The notes beneath the pieces were generated by a model, which saw only the letters and a list, made by a program, of their open reading frames with translations, was not told where the DNA came from and ran no database searches. Shown here one piece after another: positions 44,079 to 52,800 of a stretch of 64,000 bases of DNA (position 1 is its first letter; each line of letters opens with the position of its first letter). The DNA is taken from NCBI GenBank assembly GCA_018268755.1, contig JAFDVW010000018.1:207109-271108 (forward strand), written 5' to 3'. The stretch comes from Acidobacteriota bacterium (GTDB taxonomy: Bacteria; Acidobacteriota; Terriglobia; Terriglobales; Acidobacteriaceae). The translations under genes were made by a program, and so were the position numbers.

Positions 44079-45086
44079 CTACACGCCGCCGTGCTTCTCG
44101 TGGGCGGAGTTCTGGTTGGCTTCCCAGTTGTCCACGCGGTTCTGCACCGGCTTCACTGTCTTCAGGTAGGCGAAGATGTCCTTCAGGTCCTGGTCAGTCA
44201 TGTTCTGAAAGAACCACCACGGCATGGGCGCGAACAGCGGACGCGCTCCTACGCGTCCGGTGCGCAGCGTTTTGAGGAAGAGCTGCTCGTCATAGTAGGA
44301 AATGCCGCTGGCGTCGGGTGTAATGTTGGCGCTGCGCACCTTGGGGCCGAAAGCTTCACCGCCGGCGAAGGCCATGCCCGGAAGCGGCTTGCCGAATTTG
44401 TCTTTGGGCGTGTGGCAGTTGGCGCAGTGCGCCACCTCCGCCAGATATTTCCCGCGCTCCACCGGACTGTCGTCCTGGGCGACCACCGCTTCCCGCACCG
44501 GCTGCGGCACATTATTGATGAGCCGCGAGAGCGGAAACGGCACCTGGGTTTTGGGCAGCACATTCCGCACTGGCTCCAGCGATCGGATATATACGATGAT
44601 CGAGGCTAGGTCTTCGTCAGACAGACGGCGAAAATCCTCATAGGGCATCAGCGGAAACAAGGCCCGGCCGTCGTGACCGATACCCTCGCGAATGGCCCGG
44701 GCAAACTGGTCGTCGCTCCAGGTGCCGGCGCCGGTCTCGCGGTCGGGCGTGATGTTGGGGGCGACCAGGCGCATCTTGCCATCGTCGTACATCACCCGGC
44801 CCGATCCGAATTTGGTAAGCTGTGGCGCTTCGCCGGGGCCAACGGCATCAAAGTCCTTGATCGCCTGAGCGTGGCAGTCGAAACACAGCACCACGCCGTT
44901 CACCAGGTATTTACCGCGCTCCAGGCGCGCTGCCGTGCGCTCGAACTGACGGTCGCTCAGGGAGCGCGAGCGCGCTCCCAACACCGGCCTCCAGCCAATG
45001 GTTACGGTAATCAGCACGGCCAGGCCGGTCAGGAGCAGGCTTCCCCCCCAGGCGGCCATCTTCTTGATTTTGCTGCGGAATGGCAT
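44079..45086 (-). CDS. Diheme cytochrome c
   Basis: 335 residues from the ATG at 45086, preceded by GAGGAGGAAACC. An N-terminal membrane anchor/signal (WGGSLLLTGLAVLITVTIGW) leads two cytochrome c domains with haem sites CFDCH (68-72) and CANCH (221-225). Probable methionine ligands lie in the PLMPYEDF and APMPWWFF regions. Both domains match the gluconate/alcohol dehydrogenase cytochrome subunit family (WSDDQFARAIREG). No dehydrogenase is adjacent, so the electron donor is unknown. It stands alone in the periplasm or on the inner membrane. Confidence 0.9.
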   Translation of the reverse strand: MPFRSKIKKMAAWGGSLLLTGLAVLITVTIGWRPVLGARSRSLSDRQFERTAARLERGKYLVNGVVLCFDCHAQAIKDFDAVGPGEAPQLTKFGSGRVMYDDGKMRLVAPNITPDRETGAGTWSDDQFARAIREGIGHDGRALFPLMPYEDFRRLSDEDLASIIVYIRSLEPVRNVLPKTQVPFPLSRLINNVPQPVREAVVAQDDSPVERGKYLAEVAHCANCHTPKDKFGKPLPGMAFAGGEAFGPKVRSANITPDASGISYYDEQLFLKTLRTGRVGARPLFAPMPWWFFQNMTDQDLKDIFAYLKTVKPVQNRVDNWEANQNSAHEKHGGV

Positions 45087-45174
45087 GGTTTCCTCCTCGC
45101 CCCACAAACTGGCTTCAACGGGTAACGCGCAAGGCGGAAGGAAAGTGGATCAGGAAATGCAGGATTATTTTGCA

Positions 45175-46161
45175 TCAGCCCTTGAAGCGATATCCCCGTT
45201 TCAGTTCGCAGCGATAGACGCGGGTCTGGTCGCGGTTGACCCGGGCATTGCAGTTGGCCCAGCTCAAAATCAGCTCCGGGCCCAGGGGGAAGATGATGGT
45301 CTCGCCGGCAAGGTCAGCTTCGATGCTCACCCCTTCCACTGCCGGCGGCAAGGTGAAGTTCAGGGCCTGCCCAAAGATCACGGGATAAGACTGGTGGTCG
45401 ATGGGGCTCACCATGGGATGGCTGACCTCGGCCTCCATGAGAAAGGTCGCAGTGTCGGACCAGTTGCGCGCCGAAGCGCTGATCGTGCGCCCTCCCTCGG
45501 TGAAATCGTCCGACTCAATTTTGGTAAAGGCGCAAGGGCCGGCGATGCAGGAGACGCGGGCGTTGTGAAACTCATTGCCCGGCCCGGCATCCAGTGAAGC
45601 CGAAGCCATGGCCGCCTTCCATTTGCCGTCGGGGGAGCATGGCGTTTGGCCCTTGCAGGGAATGTTCCCTACGTTCTCCACCTGGAAGGTCTTGACCGCG
45701 CTGCCGATGTTCACCGAGCGCAGCGCTTTGGTTGAATAACGCACGCGAATATTTCCCACGGTGACGGCCGGCTGGTTGCCGATGCTTTCTTCTTTCCTGG
45801 CCAGCGGGACCATGTGCACGACGTAAAGCTTGTCCCCCACCACATCCTTGACGTCGAGGGGGTGGTAATCGGGATGGCGGAATTGCAGGATGATGGGGCG
45901 GGTCTTCAACAAGCGCTGCTGCAGCCGGAGCTTGAAATATCCCGAGGAATCCGTGTTCACCGGCCCATTCGCGACGCCATCCACAGCCGTCACTTCCACC
46001 CCGGCGATGGGCAATTGTTTGCGAGTATCGGAATCCTGCAAAGTAACCGCGCCTTGCAGCGTGGTGGGGTGGCGGCGCTGCAGGTAGACCACCAGCAAAA
46101 CAGCCGAGACCACCGTAACCACAATCGCCGTGACTGTAAAAAACTTCTGACTGCGTTCCAT
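45175..46161 (-). CDS. Membrane-anchored periplasmic protein with a carboxypeptidase-regulatory-like domain
   Basis: A 328-residue protein. One N-terminal membrane helix (FFTVTAIVVTVVSAVLLVVYL) is followed by a Ig-like carboxypeptidase-regulatory fold (TTLQGAVTLQDSDTRKQLPIAGVEVTAV, then TDSSGYFKL). The second half is beta-rich and has five cysteines in NIPCKGQTPCSP, SCIAGPCAF and WANCNAR, likely forming disulphides. The large domain is not assigned to a family. It is divergent from the GH144-like gene and may be unrelated to it. Confidence 0.7.
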   Translation of the reverse strand: MERSQKFFTVTAIVVTVVSAVLLVVYLQRRHPTTLQGAVTLQDSDTRKQLPIAGVEVTAVDGVANGPVNTDSSGYFKLRLQQRLLKTRPIILQFRHPDYHPLDVKDVVGDKLYVVHMVPLARKEESIGNQPAVTVGNIRVRYSTKALRSVNIGSAVKTFQVENVGNIPCKGQTPCSPDGKWKAAMASASLDAGPGNEFHNARVSCIAGPCAFTKIESDDFTEGGRTISASARNWSDTATFLMEAEVSHPMVSPIDHQSYPVIFGQALNFTLPPAVEGVSIEADLAGETIIFPLGPELILSWANCNARVNRDQTRVYRCELKRGYRFKG

Positions 46162-46274
46162 ACCCTTCCCCGCTGGCGTATTTTACCTCGCGGGGGAATT
46201 GACCGCGCAGTTACCCCATAGGCCGGAAGCACAAAAAAATCATTTAAAATCGGGCAGAGTTTGGGATCCCCATC

Positions 46275-47573
46275 ATGCCCTCGCGCCGGAGCTTTCTAGA
46301 TCAGTTGTTCCGCATCGGTGCATCCATCCCTTTGGCGGCCCAATTGTCTTTCGCGCAGGCCTCGGCAAAATCTGCGCCCAGGTCCGGCCCCTTTTCCGAT
46401 GCCGACGATCAATTCCTCAATGACATGGAAAAGGCCAACTTCCTCTATTTCTGGGAACAAGCCAACCCCAAGACCGGCCTGGTCAAGGACCGCTGTAATG
46501 TGCGGCAGGCCGACAACGGCGTCGTGGGCAGCATCGCGGCCACCGGCTTTGGCCTGACCGCGCTGTGCATCGGCGCCAACCGCGGATTTGCGCCTTCCCC
46601 GCAAATCCAGGAGCGTGTGCTCAACACCCTGCAGTTCCTGTGGAAGAAGACCCCCAACCATCGCGGCTTCTTCTACCACTGGATCGACATCAACAGCGGG
46701 GAGCGGGTATGGGACGCCGAAGTTTCTTCGGTGGACACCGCAATCCTGCTGTGCGGCGTGCTGACGGCGCGAGAATACTTCCGCAATTCCGAGATCCGCA
46801 AACTGGCCAGCGCCATCTTCGATCGCGTCGAGTGGACATGGCTCTCCGAAGACACGCCGCTCTTGCCCCACGGCTGGAGCCCCGAGATCGGCTTCCTGCC
46901 TTACCGCTGGGATTACTACAGTGAATTGATGATGATGTACCTGCTGGGCATGGGTTCAGCGTCCCATCCCCTGAAGTCGGACACCTGGATGGCCTGGAAA
47001 CGGCAGAAATTCGAATATCACGGCCTGCGCTATATCGGTTCCTTCGCGCCCTTGTTCGTACATCAGTATTCGCAGGCCTGGTTTGACTTCCGCAAAAAAC
47101 GCGACAAGTTTACCGACTACTTTGAAAATTCGGTGATTGCCACCGAAGTCCACCGCCGTTTCTGTCTGGAATTGGCCAAAGAGTTCCCCAGCTACAGCGA
47201 AGACCTGTGGGGCATTACCGCTTCGGATTCTCCTTCCGGCTACGTGGTCTGGGGCGGGCCCCCGGCGGTAGGACCCATCGACGGCAGCATTGTGCCCAGC
47301 GCGGCGGGCGGCTCTCTACCCTTTTTACCCGATCCCGTCATGCGGGTGTTGCGCACCCTGCATACCCGATATCCTCAAAGCTGGAGCCGCTACGGCTTCG
47401 TGAACGCCATGAACCCGCTGACCCACTGGTTTGACAGCGACGTAATCGGAATCGATACCGGAATCACCATGCTCATGGCGGAAAATGCCCGCAGCAACTT
47501 TGTCTGGAAAACCTTCATGCAAAGCGCAGAGGCCCGCCGCGGCATGGAACGGGCCGGCTTCGAGCCTTACTAA
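46275..47573 (+). CDS. Exported GH144-like glucanase (glucoamylase-family fold)
   Basis: A 432-residue protein. The N-terminus PSRRSFLDQLF, followed by a hydrophobic stretch, resembles a Tat signal. The rest is an (alpha/alpha)6-barrel of the COG5368 type: NFLYFWEQANPKTGLVKDR, VVGSIAATGFGLTALCIG, WDAEVSSVDTAILLCGVL, HQYSQAWFDFR and WGITASDSPSGYVVWGGPP. Characterised relatives are GH144 endo-beta-1,2-glucanases. The presence of an ABC exporter and a GT84 synthase directly downstream makes beta-1,2-glucan the likely substrate. A TAAAAT at 46245-46250 may be the minus-10 box. Confidence 0.82.
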   Translation: MPSRRSFLDQLFRIGASIPLAAQLSFAQASAKSAPRSGPFSDADDQFLNDMEKANFLYFWEQANPKTGLVKDRCNVRQADNGVVGSIAATGFGLTALCIGANRGFAPSPQIQERVLNTLQFLWKKTPNHRGFFYHWIDINSGERVWDAEVSSVDTAILLCGVLTAREYFRNSEIRKLASAIFDRVEWTWLSEDTPLLPHGWSPEIGFLPYRWDYYSELMMMYLLGMGSASHPLKSDTWMAWKRQKFEYHGLRYIGSFAPLFVHQYSQAWFDFRKKRDKFTDYFENSVIATEVHRRFCLELAKEFPSYSEDLWGITASDSPSGYVVWGGPPAVGPIDGSIVPSAAGGSLPFLPDPVMRVLRTLHTRYPQSWSRYGFVNAMNPLTHWFDSDVIGIDTGITMLMAENARSNFVWKTFMQSAEARRGMERAGFEPY

Positions 47574-48002
47574 GTACCTCACTCCCCCGAACTTACCTAC
47601 CGCACTGTGAATTTTTTTCTTAGCCCCTACCTGACTTGCGGCGAAAAACTGGTCAGCCCGATTGGCTTTTTGTTTCCGGCCACCTTCCGCATGCGTTCTG
47701 CAAGTCATAACTTACAGATTCTAAAATGGATAAAACCGGCTTCGCCGATGCGCGAATTTTTCCCACAATAAGCGGCTATTTGGCGCAGAATCGGAAGTAC
47801 ACGTGATTATGATTTTCACGTGGCGTGCTTAGTTATCATTCCAACCTCACACAATTTTGGGCCCCACATCGCAGCGACAAAAACTTTGCGAACCCTGAAG
47901 GCATCTCAAGGGTCGGCCGCACTCCGGGGACTTTTTCTTCAGGAAACACTTTTGTAGGGCAAGACCCTCGGGTAAGCCCGATACGCAACACCGGGAATCC
48001 AA
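47574..48002. other. 429-base leader/intergenic region before the ABC exporter
   Basis: No gene is seen. The first part is AT-rich (GAATTTTTTTCTT near 47605-47620). It contains the CACGTG inverted repeat at 47800-47822 and, at about 47886-47920, a hairpin-forming stretch (ACCCT...AGGGT enclosed by GCG...CGC). I compared it by eye with c-di-GMP and other common riboswitches and found no match. The ABC promoter must lie here. Confidence 0.5.
47800..47822. promoter_or_regulatory. CACGTGA-N9-TCACGTG inverted repeat
   Basis: Perfect 7-bp arms (47800-47806 and 47816-47822) around an AT-rich spacer. It lies 180 bases before the ABC exporter gene and looks like an operator for a dimeric regulator. 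Confidence 0.5.
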
Positions 48003-49823
48003 ATGGTGGAACACAAAACTTTCTGGGGTAACTGGCGGGAGCGCATGGCCGCCTTGCGCAATATTCCGCCCGTGCTGAAAATCGTCTGGCAGTCCGGCCC
48101 CCGGGTGGTGGCCTTTGGACTCTTCTTCCGCCTGCTGGTATCGGTGCTCCCGATCCTGGCCCTGTGGATCACCAAGCTCATCATTGATGCGATTGTGCAG
48201 TCGGTGTCCACCCATCAGCCGGTAGCTTCCTCCTTCTGGTGGCTGGTGGCGGCGGAGTTTGCCCTCGCCATCGTGGGCAGCATTCTGGGCCGGAGCATCG
48301 ACTACTGCGATTCCCTGCTCGCCGACAAATACACGCGGCACGTCAGCATCCGCGTAATGGAACACGCCGCCGAGCTCGACCTCCTCGCCTATGAAGATCC
48401 GGTCTTCTATGACCGCCTGGAGCGGGCGCGGGTGCAGGCCACCGACCGCCTGGGCATGATCCAATCCATCGGACGGCTGGTACAGCAGGTCATCACCGCC
48501 GCGTCGCTCTCCATTTCCATCTTGTTGTTCTCGCCCTGGCTGCTTCTGCTGCTGATTATTGGCATTCTGCCGGCGTTTCTGGGAGAAAGCCACTTCGCCT
48601 TTCTGGGCTACGCACAGAATTTTCGCCAGACCCCGATTCGCCGCCAGCTCGATTACCTGCGGGTCCTGGGGGGCAGCCGCGAAGCCGCCAAAGAGCTCAA
48701 GCTTTTTGGCCTGAAAAATTTCCTGGTGGGACGCTTCGCCAAACTCTCCGACCAGATTTACCACGAGAACGTGGGTCTGGCCCGCCGCCGTCTGGTGGCT
48801 GGGACCCTGCTCTCGATTGTCGGCACCGCCGGGTACTATTCCGCATATATCTACGTTATCTGGCGCACCATTTCCGGCGCGCTCAGCATCGGCACCCTGA
48901 CTTTCCTTACCGGCGCAATCGTGCAGGCCAGCAGCAATATTCAGCAGATTTTCTCCACGCTCTCCAGCATCGCGGACCAGGCTCTTTTCCTGACCGATCT
49001 GCTCGCCTTCTTTGCCATGCAGCCCACCATCCGTTCGCGGCCCAACGCTCTGCCGGCGCCGCGCCCCATCCGGCGCGGCTTCGAATTTCGCAATGTCTCC
49101 TTCCGCTATCCCGGCAACGCGCGCATGGTGCTGCAAGGGTTGAACTTCCATCTGCATCCCGGGGAGCGCGTGGCCCTGATCGGCGAAAACGGCGAGGGCA
49201 AAACCACCATCGTCAAGCTCATGACCCGTCTTTACGATCCGGCGGAAGGCCAGGTGCTGCTCGATGGCGTGGATTTGCGGGAATACGATCTGGAAGATCT
49301 TTACCGCGAAATCGGCGTCATCTTCCAGGACTTCGTTCGCTATGAAATGACGGCGCAGGAGAACATTGCCGTCGGGCAAATCGAGGACATCCACAATTTG
49401 GACGTTCTGCGCACCGCCGCCGGCAAAAGCCTGGCCGACCGCGTGATCGCCCGCCTGCCCGGGCAATATGACCAGGTGCTGGGCCGCCGCTTCGATGGCG
49501 GCGTCGATCTCTCGGGTGGGGAATGGCAAAAAGTCGCCCTGGCCCGCGCCTACCTGCGCAACGCCCAGGTCATGATCCTCGACGAGCCCACAGCGGCGCT
49601 GGACGCTCGCAGCGAGTTCGAAGTCTTCCAGCGCTTCGCCGAGCTGACCCGGGGCAAGACGGCTCTATTTATTTCCCATCGCTTTTCTACCGTTCGCATG
49701 GCGGACCGCATCGTAGTGCTGGAAAACGGAAAGATCGTGGAAGACGGGAACCACGAGACGCTCTCCAGCCTGCACGGCCGTTATGCCGAGATGTTTGAGC
49801 TGCAAGCTGCGAATTACCGGTAA
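48003..49823 (+). CDS. ABC exporter (MsbA/NdvA-type half transporter)
   Basis: A 606-residue protein with a six-helix membrane domain (residues ~35-330) fused to a nucleotide-binding domain. Walker A is GENGEGKTT (394-402), the signature is LSGGEWQ (503-509), Walker B is MILDEP (524-529) and the switch histidine is in ISHRFST. Glu replaces Ser/Cys in the middle of Walker A, as in some lantibiotic and multidrug exporters. NdvA/ChvA, the beta-1,2-glucan exporters of rhizobia, belong to this superfamily. The synthase starts only 12 bases downstream, which supports glucan export, although the sequence alone would read as a general exporter. Confidence 0.85.
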   Translation: MVEHKTFWGNWRERMAALRNIPPVLKIVWQSGPRVVAFGLFFRLLVSVLPILALWITKLIIDAIVQSVSTHQPVASSFWWLVAAEFALAIVGSILGRSIDYCDSLLADKYTRHVSIRVMEHAAELDLLAYEDPVFYDRLERARVQATDRLGMIQSIGRLVQQVITAASLSISILLFSPWLLLLLIIGILPAFLGESHFAFLGYAQNFRQTPIRRQLDYLRVLGGSREAAKELKLFGLKNFLVGRFAKLSDQIYHENVGLARRRLVAGTLLSIVGTAGYYSAYIYVIWRTISGALSIGTLTFLTGAIVQASSNIQQIFSTLSSIADQALFLTDLLAFFAMQPTIRSRPNALPAPRPIRRGFEFRNVSFRYPGNARMVLQGLNFHLHPGERVALIGENGEGKTTIVKLMTRLYDPAEGQVLLDGVDLREYDLEDLYREIGVIFQDFVRYEMTAQENIAVGQIEDIHNLDVLRTAAGKSLADRVIARLPGQYDQVLGRRFDGGVDLSGGEWQKVALARAYLRNAQVMILDEPTAALDARSEFEVFQRFAELTRGKTALFISHRFSTVRMADRIVVLENGKIVEDGNHETLSSLHGRYAEMFELQAANYR

Positions 49824-49835
49824 GGACTTATTTTT

Positions 49836-52800
49836 ATGCCGCAGAATACTCATCTTCAGATCATCGCCGCCGAAGCCGAGAGTTTGCCCCGCCTGGAGCA
49901 TGAGGTCACCGACTTTCAGTTGCTCCATCAGCAAGCCGAGGAACTCGGACGCAGCCTGGTTTGGCTGCCCAATACGCCCTCGTCGACCGTCTTCGCCGTA
50001 CGCTGCCAGCAATTACAGCAACAGCTGAAGCCGCTGCTGCGCGCCTTGACCGAAGTGCCCCCGCCGCACGCGCCTATGGTGGACGATTTTCGCTGGCTCT
50101 ACGATCATCTTCGCCTGCTCTACACCGACGCGCAGAACGTGCAGGAGGCCCTGCGCTCCCTGAAGGTGATTCCCCATGTCCGCACGCAGGCGGGAAACGC
50201 GCAGCCCCGGGTTCTGGCCCTGGCCGAATCCTTTCTCCAGTCCGTGGGCTATGAATTCAAAGAGCAGGAATTCAGCCTGTTCGTAGAAGTCTTTCAGACC
50301 CACATGGCGCTGCAGTTAAGCGAACTGTGGATGCTGGCGCCGGTGCTGAAACTGGTATTGCTGGAACAGATCGCGCGCCGTGGCCGCGGCCTGCTGCACT
50401 CCCCGGAGAGGCAAGATCTCCATGTGGGAGTCTGCGTGCGCAGTTTGCGTGACCTCGGGCAAATGTCGTGGAAAGACGTTCTCGAGCCGCTGATGGTAGC
50501 GGATGCGGTATTGCGCCAGGACCCTGCCGGCGCCTATGCCCGAATGGATTTCGACAGCCGTGATTTGTGTCGCAAGAAATTGGCCAATATCGCCGCCCAT
50601 TCCGATTGCAGCGAAGTGGAGGTCGCCAGCGCCGCCCTGGAATTGGCCCGAGAAGCCCGGCAGAACCCTTCTGGAGATGAACGTCGCACACAACGCGAGT
50701 CGCATGTGGGCTATTACCTGTTCGATCAGGGAGCGCCCCTGCTCCACCACAGAGTCGGCTTTCGCGCCCCGTGGGGACAAAAGGTGCAGGCATTCCTCCG
50801 GAAATATCCCGATGATTTCTATGTTCCGGGCATTGCCTTTTTGACCATGATCACGCTGGCGGGAGTGGTGCTGCTTCTCACCGGCCCCTTGACCCCGGTA
50901 AGCATCATCGTGCTGGCCATGCTTACCCTGCTTCTGCCCAGCTCGCAAAGCGCGGTACAGGTGGTCAACTACCTGGTCACCACGATTCTGCCGCCGGAAA
51001 TCCTGCCCAAACTGGATTTCTCCGAAAGCGTGCCGGAGAACTGCCGCACCCTGGTCGCGGTTCCCTGCCTGCTGCTCAACGAAAAGCAGGTGCGCGGGCT
51101 GGTGGAAGACCTGGAAGTGCGTTTTCTGGGCAACCACGATCCCAACATTCACTTCGCGCTGGTCAGCGACTTGCCCGATTCCCGCGAACCCGCCCGCGAA
51201 GACAGCCCGCTGGTCGCCCTCTGTGTCCGGCTCATCGAAGAACTGAATCAGAAGTATGCCGGACAGGCCATGGGCACTTTCTTTCTATTTCATCGCCATC
51301 GCGCCTACAACCCTCGGGAAAAGGCCTGGATGGGTTGGGAACGCAAACGAGGCAAGTTGCTCGACCTGAACAAGCTGTTGCGCGCGGAGTCGGACAACTT
51401 CCCGGTCAAAGTAGGCCAGCTCTCCCTGCTTTCCGGCGTGCGCTTTGTCATCACTCTGGATGCCGACACCGAGCTGCCCCGCGGCGCGGCCCGCCGCATG
51501 ATCGGCACCCTTGCCCATCCCCTGAACCAGGCCATCATCGATCCGGACAAAAACATCGTGGTGGCGGGATACGGCATTCTGCAGCCACGGGTTGGGGTCA
51601 GCGTGCAAAGCACCGCCAAGTCCCGGCTGGCCGCGCTGTTCGCGGGTGAAACCGGCTTCGACATTTACACTCGCGCCATCTCCGATGCCTACCAGGACCT
51701 CTACGGAGAAGGCAGCTTCACCGGCAAAGGCATCTATGAAGTCGCGACCGTCCATCAGGTGCTCAACCAGCGTTTTCCCAAGAATGCCCTGCTCAGCCAC
51801 GATCTGATTGAAGGCGCCTACGCCCGCGCCGGCCTGGCCAGCGACATTGAAGTCATCGAGGACTACCCCTCGCACTACAGCGCCTACAATCGCCGCAAAC
51901 ACCGCTGGCTGCGCGGCGACTGGCAGATCGCCGGCTGGCTCTTTCCCGAGGTGGAGGATGAATCGGGCGCTCGCGTGCCCAACCCGATCTCCCTGATTTC
52001 CTGGTGGAAGATCCTCGACAATCTGCGCCGCGCGCTGGTCGAGCCGGCCACCTTCCTGCTGCTGGCCTTCGCCTGGCTGGCACACAATACGGCCCCCGGC
52101 TACTGGACTCTGGCAGTGGTTTGCATCCTGTTTATTCCCGCCTGGTTTCAGCTCGCCTTTAACCTGGTGCGCGCGCTCTGGACCCGCAGCTGGCCGGCCT
52201 TTCGCGATTCCTTCACCGCGCTCCTTACCGCCAATCTAAACGTCTTTTTCACCCTGACTTTTCTGGCCCACCAGACGATACTTTCCTTGGACGCAATGTT
52301 TCGCGCCTTGGTCCGGCGCTTCGTCACCCACTACCGCCTGCTGGAGTGGGAAACCGCGCAGGAAGCCGAGCTCGGCACCCGCGGCCGGGCCCCCGTCGAT
52401 GTGTACCTGAACTGGATCCCCCTGCTCTCCCTGGGACTGGGGTTCCTGGTATGGAGCACGCAACGGTCGGCCTTCACCGCCGCGCTGCCCATCCTGTTGC
52501 TCTGGGCCCTATCCAAACCAATCGCATCGTGGCTGAACCGGCCACTGGCCACGCGGGGCGAAACCGCATCGCGGAAAGACACCCACTTTTTGCGCCGCGC
52601 AGCGCTCCACACCTGGCGTTACTTCGCGGAGTTCAGCACCGAGGAGCACCACTGGCTGGTGCCCGACAATGTGCAGGAAGAGCCCGCCGCCGTGGCCGCC
52701 CGCACTTCGCCCACCAATCTCGGCCTGCTGCTGAATGCGCGGCAGGTGGCCTGTGAGTTCGGCTATCTCACCGTGCCGGAATTCGCCGCGCAGACCTTGA

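Noticed and set aside
47886..47960. Possible c-di-GMP (GEMM) riboswitch before the ABC exporter
   Set aside because: A hairpin is present, but the conserved core of the GEMM class could not be found by eye.
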